A DNA stretch of 61,644 nucleotides from JAUWOY01 sp034431315. Its GTDB lineage: Bacteria > Chloroflexota > Anaerolineae > VGOG01. Shown here in pieces: positions 43,767 to 51,452 of the stretch. The first letter of the stretch is position 1; every line of letters begins with the position of its first letter. The stretch spans positions 1 through 61,644 of the forward strand of contig DAOUDK010000099.1 in the NCBI GenBank assembly GCA_034431315.1, given 5' to 3'. The translations under genes and the position numbers were made by a program. Under the pieces are notes generated by a model. It worked only from the letters and a program-made list of their open reading frames with translations, did no database searches and was not told where the DNA came from.

Positions 43767-44608
43767 CGTTCTCCAGGCCTCCTTTCTCCGACGCTGATCT
43801 CGCCCATCTTGATCAGTTTCAAGCGCGGGATGCGCCGTGTCAGGCACTCGGTCCAGCACAGACCGCAGCCGGTACACTTATCCTCGTCCACGTAGCGGGC
43901 CTTCTTGCGCACTTTGACCTTGAAGTTGCCCACGTAGCCCGAAACTTCCTCGACCTCACTGTAACTCAGGAGCGTAATGTTGGGATGCCGACCGGCATCC
44001 ATCATCTTGGGCCCCAGAATTCAGGTGCTACAGTCGAGGGTGGGGAAGGTCTTGTCCAGTTGCGCCATGTGCCCGCCGATGGAAGGCTCCCGCTCGACCA
44101 GGTAGACCGGGTAGCCGGCGTCGGCCATCGTGAGGGCCGCCTGGATGCCGGCGATGCCCCCGCCGACGACGAGCGCGGCTTTGGTGACCGGTTCCACGCG
44201 CGGCTGTAACGGTTCCTGTAGCGCCACTCGCCACACGGCCGAACTGACCAGCCGCTTCGCCTTGGCCGTGGCTAGCGCGATGTCCTTGGTGATCCAAGAG
44301 CAATGCTCGCGGATGTTGGCCATGGCGAAGTAGTAGGGGTTGAGGCCGGCCTCGGCGACGGCGGTCTGGAAGGTGGTCTCGTGCATGCGCGGGGTGCAGG
44401 AAGCGACCACCACGCGGTCGAGGCCCAACTCCCGGATGTCGTCCTTGATCGCGTTCTGACCAGGCTCAGAGCACGTGTACTTGGACTGACGGGCGACGGT
44501 CACGTTGGGCAGCCGGCTAGCGAAGGTGACTACCTCGCGCACGTTGACCGTAGCGGCGATGTTGATGCCACATTCGCAGATGTATACGCCGATTTTAGGT
44601 TGCTCCAT
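43763..44608 (-). CDS. N-terminal half of HdrA, selenoprotein
   Basis: A 281-residue protein with the HdrA opening IGVYICECGINIA, VVASCTPRMHE and the FAD site VVGGGIAGIQAAL. The frame meets TGA at 44021-44023 in TLDCST-U-ILGPKM, the place where HdrA has a conserved cysteine and some methanogen HdrA proteins have selenocysteine. Downstream codons keep matching HdrA (GRHPNITLLSYSEVEEVSGYVGNFKVK in shorter pieces, then CTGCGLCWTEC), and a GGUC-loop hairpin follows. I therefore read it as Sec196. The chain ends soon after, at about 40 percent of normal HdrA length; the rest is in the gene at 37849. AAAGGAGGAGG precedes the ATG. Confidence 0.87.
43983..44023 (-). promoter_or_regulatory. SECIS element of the HdrA-N gene
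   Basis: On the minus strand the UGA is followed by 20 bases and then GGATGCC-GGTC-GGCATCC, a perfect 7-bp stem with a GGUC apical loop. The loop sequence is the SelB-recognised type; the distance from UGA to the loop (27 bases) is longer than in fdhA here. Confidence 0.8.
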
Positions 44609-44642
44609 AGTCGTCCTCCTCCTTTCATTGTAGATTGGTAAG

Positions 44643-44734
44643 GCTATCAACGGATTTCTGGAACGGATTGAACGGAATCTGTCACACGCGAATCGCCTAA
44701 TCCGTTCAATCAGTTCCCCGAATCCGTTGACAGC
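44643..44734. repeat. MITE-like palindrome (copy A), right edge of GxxExxY gene
   Basis: GCTATCAACGGATTTCTGG to CCGAATCCGTTGACAGC, with GAACGGATTGAACGG blocks. It is the same family as 26813 and 45221. It supplies the last codons of the GxxExxY gene. Confidence 0.8.
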
Positions 44735-45195
44735 TCTGCTTTGAGCCAGTCGGGGACGAAGAGCCACTGGCGGTTGACGTGGTGTTCGGTGATGTTCTTC
44801 GGCGGGAAGATGCGCCGCCACTGCAGGCTGCGTGTGCCAAAGTTGAGCAACAACCCGACGGGACAACCGGTCACGGCCATGTAGCCGATGACCTGCGCGA
44901 TGTGGCTGTTGTCCAGACCACCCGATAGGGCTTTGATTTCCACGATCACGATGTCCTCAACGATGAAATCTGGAATGTAGTAGCCGATCAGCACGTCCCC
45001 ATTTGCGCTGTCGTAGACCTCAATGTTCTTCTAGGCAACGTAGGCCAGATCACTCTCGGTGAAGTGCACTCCCAGGTCGCGCTGGTAGGTATCCTCGCGA
45101 TACCCTGGCCCCCGCTTGCGGTGCACCGCCATCCCATCGCCTACGATCTTGTAGGTTAGAGTGTCGTAGGGTGTTTTCACAAGTTTGCTGGGCAT
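44710..45195 (-). pseudogene. GxxExxY-family protein gene with internal amber stop
   Basis: Reading from ATG at 45195 gives MPSKLVKTPYDTL, then the motif GYREDTYQRDLGV (G-x-x-E-x-x-Y), up to a TAG at 45031-45033. After the stop the same frame goes on as KNIEVYDSANGD and a complete PD-(D/E)XK-like core (YIPDFIVEDIVIVEIKAL). The whole would be about 160 residues, as expected for the family. One C-to-T change (CAG to TAG) would explain the break. Two copies of the same palindrome flank the gene, suggesting a mobile cassette. It separates the regulatory genes from hdrA. Confidence 0.8.
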
Positions 45196-45220
45196 TGTCT
45201 TGCTTCCTGGTCAGTGGGTC

Positions 45221-45328
45221 GCTGTCAACGGATTTGCTGTCAACGGATTTCTGGAGCGGATTGAACGGATACTAGCCGCCTCCAATCCGTTTAATCCGTT
45301 CAATCAGTTCCCCGAATCCGTTGACAGC
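45221..45328. repeat. MITE-like palindrome (copy B), left edge of GxxExxY gene
   Basis: It starts GCTGTCAACGGATTTGCTG, with an extra partial repeat of its own first 16 bases, and ends CCGAATCCGTTGACAGC. It lies 26 bases upstream of the GxxExxY start codon. Confidence 0.8.
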
Positions 45329-45378
45329 ACCCTCGTCGGACACAGCCATGTCTCCTTGCCACAGACCTGCAATCACAT

Positions 45379-46542
45379 TCACAAGTACTCAATCGACACC
45401 AATCTGCCCCGTGCCTTCAGGTCGTGCACCAGTTCCTCCACCACCGCCTGCCGCAGCGGGACGGTGTGGACCGCGTCGGCGGCCTGGACCAGGTTGACCG
45501 CCAGGCCGACGATGAACTGGATTTTGTCGGCCGCCAGCAGCGCGCGGGCCAGGCGCGTGGCACCGTCCTCCGTCCGGGGAAGGTCACGGGCGTCCCTGGC
45601 ATCCGCCAGCCGCTCCCGCGCTTTGCCCAGCGTCACCAACCCTTCCGTGACCAGGTGCACCCCTTCCAGGCACAAGACGGGCGGCACCTCAGCCCAGCCG
45701 TCTTCGGGGCGAGGCTCCAACTCCAATTCTGCCCCCAGCAGCCGCGCGGCGATCTGGGCGGTGGTGTCGCCGCAGATGATGCGCACTCCCGGCTCGGCCA
45801 TCAACTTCTCCAGCGCCACCCTGTCCAACGCCGGGTCGGCTGGCGGGCCGCTCCACACCGTCGCCGAACGCCGCGGCCGGACGTGCATGGCGATGACGGT
45901 GACGTCCCGATCAGGCTCTTCCTCGGCGAGCCGGCGGTACGTGCGGATCAACGCCCCGAGCAGTTGCTCGGCATCACACCCGGTGTCCGTCCAACGTCGG
46001 GTGGAGATGGCGATGTCCCTCCACCCCCAGCGCCGGCTCCATCCCTTCACGTGGATGTACCCCTCGCTGACCATCGCTATATGATCGCCATCCTGCAGGA
46101 GGAAGCGGCACTCACGGACCAGACGCCCATGGGAGATGTCTTCCAGCACGGGCAGCAAGACCAGTCGGCCGCCTCGGGTCAGAAACAGGGGAGGGGCGTC
46201 ACATTCCACCAGGTGAGCCTGACATCCCCCCAGGACTTGCAGGATGGAAAAGGGCACGTGCTCGCCGTTGGGCAGGGCGGCGAGTATGCTCTCCACCACC
46301 GTGTCAAGCGATGCCCCTCGTTCCAGCATGGAAGCCGCCCTGTCTGCTATCGGCGTCGCCTTCGCCTTTCCCTCCACACCGCCCTGCGGGCCGCTGGCAA
46401 GAATGACGAGAAACTGCTCTTCAGTTTGAAAAGTTCTCACCACATCGCCGCACACCTCCTTGCCCGCTTTGACCAGGCTTTGGTGTGCGTTCTCAATCCA
46501 GAGACTCAAGAGCACCTCACTGACCGAATTCCATCCACCCAC
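45379..46542 (-). CDS. SpoIIE/PP2C-like phosphatase of the hydrogenase regulatory block
   Basis: A 387-residue protein resembling the SpoIIE-type serine phosphatases found in bacterial hydrogenase gene clusters: KEVCGDVVRTF near the start, FLVILASGPQGG, GDHIAMVSEGYIHV and DRDVTVIAMHVRP. Substrate and metal residues are only partly clear. A GTG at 46542 with GGGAGG 9 bases upstream is the likely start; it overlaps the PHP gene by 37 bases. It probably acts with the HATPase and DRTGG proteins upstream in a phosphorylation switch; this is inferred. Confidence 0.75.
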   Translation of the reverse strand: MGGWNSVSEVLLSLWIENAHQSLVKAGKEVCGDVVRTFQTEEQFLVILASGPQGGVEGKAKATPIADRAASMLERGASLDTVVESILAALPNGEHVPFSILQVLGGCQAHLVECDAPPLFLTRGGRLVLLPVLEDISHGRLVRECRFLLQDGDHIAMVSEGYIHVKGWSRRWGWRDIAISTRRWTDTGCDAEQLLGALIRTYRRLAEEEPDRDVTVIAMHVRPRRSATVWSGPPADPALDRVALEKLMAEPGVRIICGDTTAQIAARLLGAELELEPRPEDGWAEVPPVLCLEGVHLVTEGLVTLGKARERLADARDARDLPRTEDGATRLARALLAADKIQFIVGLAVNLVQAADAVHTVPLRQAVVEELVHDLKARGRLVSIEYL

Positions 46543-47267
46543 ACGCCCCTGCCTCCCTCACCCACGAGGGCCAGGGAGAGCTCAGCTACCGTCGCTTCCG
46601 CCATCTGCAACGTCGTGCGCTGAGCCATATCCTTCAACCGATGAGCGTCACCGCTCGCCACCAAGCCGTAGCGCTCCAATTGCGGGAAGCGGGCACGGGC
46701 TTCCTTCGGGCCGACGAGGTGAGAGATCTCTACCCCCACGATCTCCAGGTCAGGTGGGATGAACCCCAGGTTGGCGATGATGCTGTAAGCGGGCCGGTCC
46801 ACATGGGCAGGGACACACAAACCGTTCAGGTGAGAAACTCGTTGGACGACTTCTTCCACCGAAAAGGAGGTCGAGGTCAAAAGCAGGCGATCGTTGTGAC
46901 CCACGATGTCCCCTTCAGCATTGAGCACCACCTGAATTCCAAACACGTCCTCCCTATTCTTCAGGGGAGGGAGATGGGCATAGACCTCTTCCTGCCAGAG
47001 GGCGGCTTGTTCCAGGGTGTCGAACAGACAGAGCATGTGCACCTCCTCCCGCGTCTGCACCTCCATCCCTGGCCATACCGTGATGCCTGTCCCTTCAGCG
47101 GCAGTGAGCATCGCTGCTGCGTTCTCAGAGGAGTTGTGATCGGTGATGGCAATCAACCCCAGGCCCAACTCCTGCGCCCGCTTCACGATGAGTTCTGGAA
47201 GCATCTCCGCCTCTGCGCAGGCAGAAAGTACAGTGTGAATGTGCAGATCGGCGAGAAAGAAGCTCAA
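46506..47267 (-). CDS. PHP-domain phosphoesterase
   Basis: About 253 residues with the PHP metal motifs ADLHIHTVLSAC, ITDHNSSE, PGMEVQTREE, CVPAHVDRP and SGDAHRL in family order. PHP enzymes hydrolyse phosphoesters with a trinuclear metal site. Within hydrogenase clusters they accompany HATPase/DRTGG proteins. TTG at 47267 is a guess: the frame stays open upstream only because it reads through a polypurine palindrome encoding MEDGRW-type residues. Confidence 0.8.
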   Translation of the reverse strand: MSFFLADLHIHTVLSACAEAEMLPELIVKRAQELGLGLIAITDHNSSENAAAMLTAAEGTGITVWPGMEVQTREEVHMLCLFDTLEQAALWQEEVYAHLPPLKNREDVFGIQVVLNAEGDIVGHNDRLLLTSTSFSVEEVVQRVSHLNGLCVPAHVDRPAYSIIANLGFIPPDLEIVGVEISHLVGPKEARARFPQLERYGLVASGDAHRLKDMAQRTTLQMAEATVAELSLALVGEGGRGVWVDGIRSVRCS

Positions 47268-47285
47268 CGCAACATTCCAATCCTT

Positions 47286-47391
47286 GAAAATGGAAAGGGG
47301 AAGGTGGAGAAGGGAAAATGGAAAGGGGAAAATGGATCTTCCATCTTCCATTCTCCATCTTCCATCTTCCATCTTCCATTCTCCATCATCC
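47286..47391. repeat. Polypurine/polypyrimidine palindrome of GGAAAATGGA units
   Basis: GGAAAGGGGAAGGTGGAGAA-type units on the left mirror ATCTTCCATTCTCCATC units on the right. It lies between the HATPase and PHP genes and touches the end of the HATPase gene. Confidence 0.8.
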
Positions 47392-47922
47392 CAGCTCTTC
47401 TTCCCCCTCGGCGATGAACTCCCGCAGCCACTTCCGCACCGCCGGGTGCGCCAGCGGCACGTCCCCTAACTCAGCCCGTATCTCCGCCGTATCGAACTCG
47501 AACTCTCGTTCGCCTACCCGGTGAACGTAGTGCAAATCACACTGCCCGGCCAGAATGAACGCCAGCAGCGTGCCGGTTATGTCACCCAGGGGGACACGGT
47601 CAATGTGGCTGTGCTGGAAGGTGGCCTGAAGGGTGGCGCCCTTCCCCAACTGCGAAGTGACGGTCAAACTCCCATTGCAGAGTTCGGCGGCGGCCTTGAA
47701 AAGAGGAAGGCCTAATCCAACGTGACGCGTGCTGCGCGTGGTGAAGAAGGGGTCAAAAATGCGAGCCAGTTGCGCCTCGCTCATCCCCCGACCGTTGTCT
47801 CGAATGGTAATGATCAGCCGATCCGCAACCAGGTGCTCTTCAATGATCAACTCGACGGAAGTAGCTCCTGCCTCCAACGAGTTCTCCAGGGCGTCCAGGA
47901 TGTGCAAACTCAGCTCGCGCAT
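47386..47922 (-). CDS. GHKL ATPase (histidine-kinase-like), hydrogenase regulatory block
   Basis: A 178-residue protein that is essentially one HATPase_c domain: LDALENSLEAGA (N box), IRDNGRGMSEAQLARIFDPF (G1/F boxes) and GLGLPLFKAAAEL (G2 box). There is no phospho-accepting histidine domain. The C-terminal 60 residues are extra. Such stand-alone ATPases may phosphorylate a partner, as anti-sigma factors do. Confidence 0.88.
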   Translation of the reverse strand: MRELSLHILDALENSLEAGATSVELIIEEHLVADRLIITIRDNGRGMSEAQLARIFDPFFTTRSTRHVGLGLPLFKAAAELCNGSLTVTSQLGKGATLQATFQHSHIDRVPLGDITGTLLAFILAGQCDLHYVHRVGEREFEFDTAEIRAELGDVPLAHPAVRKWLREFIAEGEEELG

Positions 47923-47951
47923 TTGAGTGGTTCACTATGAGCCGGAAGCCG

Positions 47952-48296
47952 CTACTCCACCCCTGGCACGCCCAGCTCAAACAATCTGCCGACCACTGTG
48001 AACGTCGTGAGTTCCGTCGTCAGGATGGGGATGCCTTCCTCCTCTGCCTTCTCCATAGTAACGGCGTCAGGAATCATCCCTTCGGTAACGATGATGCCGA
48101 CCAGGTCGAGCAAACTGGCCACGGCCACGATGTTGGGATGGCTCTGCAGAGTGACCCAGACATTGCCCGCCTGCGCTTTGGCCATCGCGCAACTCAGCAA
48201 ATCAGCGGCGTAACCGCCTGTAACCTCCGCACCCAGTTTCTCTGCAGCCGTGCGTACTTCCAATGAGAGTTGACGGCAGAGTTCTTCTAACTTCAT
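47952..48296 (-). CDS. DRTGG-domain regulatory protein 1
   Basis: A 114-residue DRTGG-like protein: EVTGGYAADLLSCAMAKAQA and TEGMIPDAVTMEKAEEEGIP fit the fold. DRTGG domains occur with CBS domains and in hydrogenase and phosphotransacetylase contexts. The start lies two bases from the stop of the CBS gene. Confidence 0.8.
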   Translation of the reverse strand: MKLEELCRQLSLEVRTAAEKLGAEVTGGYAADLLSCAMAKAQAGNVWVTLQSHPNIVAVASLLDLVGIIVTEGMIPDAVTMEKAEEEGIPILTTELTTFTVVGRLFELGVPGVE

Positions 48297-48297
48297 T

Positions 48298-49236
48298 TCA
48301 AGCTCCCCGGCCTTCGCTGCGCAGGCCTTGCCGATCCAAATAGATCACGATTTCTAAAGAGGTCCACTTGCCGAAGGAAGATTCCAATCGCATCTCGTCA
48401 GCGCATCTCTGAATGTTGGTCAGACCCATGCCCGCCCCAAAACCAAGCTCCCGGATCCACTCTGGCGCTGTCGAAAAGCCGGCCTGCATGGCCTGCTTGA
48501 CGTCGGGAATGCCCGGCCCCGTGTCCACCACCCGGATGACGATCTGTCCGGGCTGGACCTCGGCTAAAATCTCTCCCCCTTCGTCGGTGTGGAGGATGAC
48601 GTTCATCTCCGCCTCGTAGGTCGCGATAGCCACCCGGCGGACGATTTGTGGCGAGGCTCCCAGACGGCTCAAAGCACTCTTGATCTTGCTGGAAGCCTCT
48701 CCGGCGTGATCTAAATCACGGGCCACCACGTCGTAGCGCAGAAAGATGCTGGTGCGGTCGGAGACGATGTCTTCGAAGATGTGACTGGCCCGATAGCGGT
48801 GTATCTCCTCTTCGTGATACTCAACCTCCAGCTTCTTGAGCAACCCCTGTATGATATCGCCCCGGGTGAGGATGCCTACCAGGCTTCCCTTCTTGTCAAC
48901 AACAGGAAAACGGCCAAAGCCATAGTGGGTGAAGCGGTTGACAGCCAGGATAACAGGTTCATCGGCGCGGAGAGTCACGGGGCCTCGGATCATCTTTTCA
49001 CCTACTGGGACCCCCATTTCCCCCCCTGCCAGGGCTTTGATCAAATCCTCAATGGTAATGATGCCCACCAGTTTGCCGTTCTCCACCACCGGCGCTCCGG
49101 AGATGCGGTGTTCCCGCAAGACCTCCCTGAGCTCAGCCATGGAAGTTTGTGGAGTAACGGTGACCACCTCCCCGGTCATCACCTCCCCGATCTTCAGCTC
49201 ATAAACTAGCTCCTGAAGCCTGGTGATCTCTGGCAT
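48298..49236 (-). CDS. Paired CBS domains fused to anti-sigma-type HATPase
   Basis: A 312-residue protein. Two CBS domains (MTGEVVTVTPQTSMAEL, then MIRGPVTLRADEP) can bind adenine nucleotides and sense energy state. From about residue 175 there is an RsbW-like HATPase (ATYEAEMNVILHTDEGG, VVDTGPGIPDV, GFGAGMGLTNI). The fusion could turn ATP/AMP or NAD levels into a phosphorylation signal to the DRTGG or SpoIIE-like partners. Confidence 0.88.
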   Translation of the reverse strand: MPEITRLQELVYELKIGEVMTGEVVTVTPQTSMAELREVLREHRISGAPVVENGKLVGIITIEDLIKALAGGEMGVPVGEKMIRGPVTLRADEPVILAVNRFTHYGFGRFPVVDKKGSLVGILTRGDIIQGLLKKLEVEYHEEEIHRYRASHIFEDIVSDRTSIFLRYDVVARDLDHAGEASSKIKSALSRLGASPQIVRRVAIATYEAEMNVILHTDEGGEILAEVQPGQIVIRVVDTGPGIPDVKQAMQAGFSTAPEWIRELGFGAGMGLTNIQRCADEMRLESSFGKWTSLEIVIYLDRQGLRSEGRGA

Positions 49237-49286
49237 TTCGATTACCGGACCGCCGTGTGTCTCCTACGGGTCCTTCGGCCTCCCTC

Positions 49287-49649
49287 TCACGCAATGCGAC
49301 AAGAGATGTCGCAGCCCCTCATGCCAGCCTGGTAGAGGCGACCGCACATCTCGAACATAGTGTAGGAGGTGGCCACCAGGGGGATGCCTTTCTCTTTCGC
49401 CAGGGCGATAGTTTCCGGTGGAGGACGCTTGCCGCGCACGAAGACGATGGCCGCGATGTCGGCCATCTCCGCCGTGCGCACCGCATGGGGGTTGACCAAG
49501 CCGGTGAGCAGCAAGGAGCCAGGCTCGGCGAAGGCCAGGACGTCACTCATGAGATCCGCCGCACCAGCGCACACGATCTCCATGTCGAGGTCGGCCTTCT
49601 CGGAGACCAGCTCCCCTTCCAAAATTAAGATTATCTCGCGGAGTTTCAT
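49287..49649 (-). CDS. DRTGG-domain regulatory protein 2
   Basis: A 120-residue paralogue of the protein at 47952 (CAGAADLMSDVLAFAEPGSLL, then ALAKEKGIPLVATSYTMFEM). ATG at 49649 begins MKLREI, matching the MKLEEL opening of the other copy; the longer frame has no ribosome site. Three cysteines near the C-terminus (MCGRLY, GCDISC) could hold metal or sense redox state. Confidence 0.78.
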   Translation of the reverse strand: MKLREIILILEGELVSEKADLDMEIVCAGAADLMSDVLAFAEPGSLLLTGLVNPHAVRTAEMADIAAIVFVRGKRPPPETIALAKEKGIPLVATSYTMFEMCGRLYQAGMRGCDISCRIA

Positions 49650-49759
49650 TAAACACCTACCTGCGCAGCCAAACATATCAGGGCGCAATCGGCTGCGCGT
49701 GAGTGTGCGCCACTAAGAACACGTCAGGGAAACCCGGAGGGCCAACGCAAACTGCTTGA

Positions 49760-50632
49760 CTACGATTCCGGTAGCTGGGCCAGCACCGGGCTCACCGGCA
49801 CAACGTGCCGTCGGAGCATCAGCGCGCTCTCCGGAAGCCCAAAGGCCAGTCCCATCAACTGGGGCAGGAACAGCACCGGGATGTGCAACGGCCGGCCCAC
49901 CAGTTGGGAGACCTTGTCCTGGTAACTATCCAGGTTCATGTGGCACATCGGGCAGACGGTGACGATGCAGTCGGCCGGTTCACACGCCTCCAAGATCGCC
50001 CCCACCATCTGGAGGCCCACGTCCGGCTTGGTCGTCAGCAGAGATGTGCCGCAGCAGAGGGCCTCGTAGTTGTGGCGGTGAACAGTGGCTCCCAGCGCCT
50101 CCAGGATGCTGATCATCGAGGTGGGCCGCTGGTCGTCGTCGAAGGGGCTGTAGGGACGCACGGTCTGACAGCCATAATAGGGGGCAACGGTCAGCCCAGC
50201 CAGTGGCCGCTGCACGCGGGCAGCGATGGCCTCCGGATCAAAGTCGTTGGCCAGAACGTCCAGCAGGTGCCGCGTCTGGACTGTGCCGTGGTAGGTCAGA
50301 CCCTCTACCTCCAGCGCCTGGTTGATGGTATCGAGCAATCGGGGCTGCGAAGCGATGGCGGCGGCCGTGCGTCGGAAATTGGTGTAGCAGGCGCTGCAGA
50401 CAGCCAGCATCTCTCGCCCGTTGCCGGCCTGCTCGGCCAGGGCCAGGTTGCGGGCCGGCAGTACCACTCCCAGCAAGTCGCTCATCGTCGAGGCGACGCT
50501 GGCCCCACAGCAAGTCCAGTCTTGCAGCTCTTCCACCTCCGCCCCCAGGGCCTCCAACACCGCCAGCGTTGAGGTCCCATACTCCAGAGCGGAGCCTTCC
50601 GCCGAACAGCCGGAGTAGTATAGATATTTCAT
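49760..50632 (-). CDS. hdrB: HdrB, heterodisulfide reductase subunit B
   Basis: A 290-residue protein with two CCG domains: YYSGCSAEG, WTCCGAS, CSACYTN in the first, and YYGCQTV, ALCCGTS, CPMCHMN in the second. These hold the paired non-cubane 4Fe-4S clusters that reduce disulfides. It overlaps hdrC by four bases. The physiological disulfide in bacteria is unknown. Confidence 0.93.
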   Translation of the reverse strand: MKYLYYSGCSAEGSALEYGTSTLAVLEALGAEVEELQDWTCCGASVASTMSDLLGVVLPARNLALAEQAGNGREMLAVCSACYTNFRRTAAAIASQPRLLDTINQALEVEGLTYHGTVQTRHLLDVLANDFDPEAIAARVQRPLAGLTVAPYYGCQTVRPYSPFDDDQRPTSMISILEALGATVHRHNYEALCCGTSLLTTKPDVGLQMVGAILEACEPADCIVTVCPMCHMNLDSYQDKVSQLVGRPLHIPVLFLPQLMGLAFGLPESALMLRRHVVPVSPVLAQLPES

Positions 50633-51207
50633 TGCTGCGCCTCCAGTTCCGCCACTCGCTCAAACAATCGGTCCAGCCGGCCCTCGCCGCCCAGGCGGGG
50701 TACCTCCAGGTGAGCTTTTCCTCGGGCTAGCAGCGTGAGCCCTAATTTAGCGTAGCCCAGTGCAGCCAGGGGGTTGGTCGCCAGGAAGTAACGGACCATG
50801 AACTCTATTTCCTTCATGCGCCCATACCGACGCATCACGTCGCCGAAGGCCCGATAGAAGGCGGTGCTTTCCCGCCACTCCGCGATCCTCTCCTGAAGCG
50901 CCAATTGCTTGAGTTTGACGATGGTCTCAGTGAGGGGGATGCCTCGGGGGCAGCGGACGTGACAGGTGTAGCAGAGGCTGCACAGCCATATCGCCTTGCT
51001 ATGAAGCACCTGGTCCCGAAAGCCCAGTTGGGCCAGCCGCCACATCTGGCGAGGGGTGAGGTCCATCGCGGGGGCGGACGGACAAGAGGCGGTACAAGTG
51101 CCGCACTGGATGCAGCGACTAAGTAGCCGCCCCGCTGGGGTGAGACTGTCCACAAAGGTGGGGTCTCGTTTCACTGTGGTTAGATTGATAACTTCGGAAG
51201 TTGCCAA
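50629..51207 (-). CDS. hdrC: HdrC, heterodisulfide reductase subunit C
   Basis: A 192-residue ferredoxin-like subunit with CIQCGTCTASCP and CSLCYTCHVRCP, which pass electrons from HdrA to HdrB. It is the first gene of the long minus-strand redox set. A TTG start is set by AGGAGG 6 bases upstream. Two tandem promoters lie upstream. Confidence 0.92.
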   Translation of the reverse strand: MATSEVINLTTVKRDPTFVDSLTPAGRLLSRCIQCGTCTASCPSAPAMDLTPRQMWRLAQLGFRDQVLHSKAIWLCSLCYTCHVRCPRGIPLTETIVKLKQLALQERIAEWRESTAFYRAFGDVMRRYGRMKEIEFMVRYFLATNPLAALGYAKLGLTLLARGKAHLEVPRLGGEGRLDRLFERVAELEAQQ

Positions 51208-51299
51208 ATGACACCTCCTGATTCTCTAAAACCCGTCGAGTAAGTAAAGAACGATCCGAAAAGCCCTTATGCTCAATCTGCCGTTCCAGTCGTTGGCGT

Positions 51300-51328
51300 A
51301 GTATATCACAAACCGTAATCCTTGTCAA
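51300..51328 (-). promoter_or_regulatory. Proximal promoter of the hdr/mvh gene set
   Basis: On the minus strand TTGACA (51328-51323), a 17-base spacer and TATACT (51305-51300). The leader to hdrC would be about 85 bases. TGTAGGG repeats lie just upstream. Confidence 0.7.
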
Positions 51329-51345
51329 TTGCTAATCAGGTAATA

Positions 51346-51386
51346 CCCTACAGATTCTAGTCGGGGAAAACCCTACACTCCCTACA
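51346..51386 (-). promoter_or_regulatory. Three TGTAGGG direct repeats, putative activator site
   Basis: CCCTACA occurs at 51346-51352, 51371-51377 and 51380-51386, i.e. TGTAGGG on the minus strand. They begin 18 bases upstream of the proximal -35 box and downstream of the distal promoter, where an activator or a repressor of the distal start could bind. Chance occurrence of three in 41 bases is unlikely. Confidence 0.5.
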
Positions 51387-51400
51387 GGAAGCACTCCAGT

Positions 51401-51428
51401 ATTATATAGAATTCTCAATCCATGTCAA
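51401..51428 (-). promoter_or_regulatory. Distal promoter of the hdr/mvh gene set
   Basis: On the minus strand a perfect TTGACA (51428-51423), a 16-base spacer and a perfect TATAAT (51406-51401). Confidence 0.75.
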
Positions 51429-51435
51429 ATCAACT

Positions 51436-51452
51436 TTTTGTCAATTTGACAA
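51436..51452. promoter_or_regulatory. 17-bp perfect palindrome, putative shared operator
   Basis: TTTGTCAA-T-TTGACAAA overlaps the -35 box of the nuo promoter and lies 8 bases upstream of the distal hdr -35 box. A dimeric regulator here could control both redox operons. It is not an exact Rex or FNR consensus. Confidence 0.55.

Noticed and set aside
44021..44710. HdrA gene ending at the TGA as a simple truncation
   Set aside because: HdrA similarity continues in the same frame past the TGA, with its own 4Fe-4S motif and a SECIS-like hairpin.
45031..45033. Amber codon in the GxxExxY gene read as pyrrolysine
   Set aside because: The family has no pyrrolysine members and nothing else in the window suggests amber decoding; a point mutation is simpler.
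51436..51452. Definite Rex operator
   Set aside because: The dyad TTTGTCAA-T-TTGACAAA differs from TTGTGAANNNNTTCACAA in bases and spacing; kept only as an unnamed operator.
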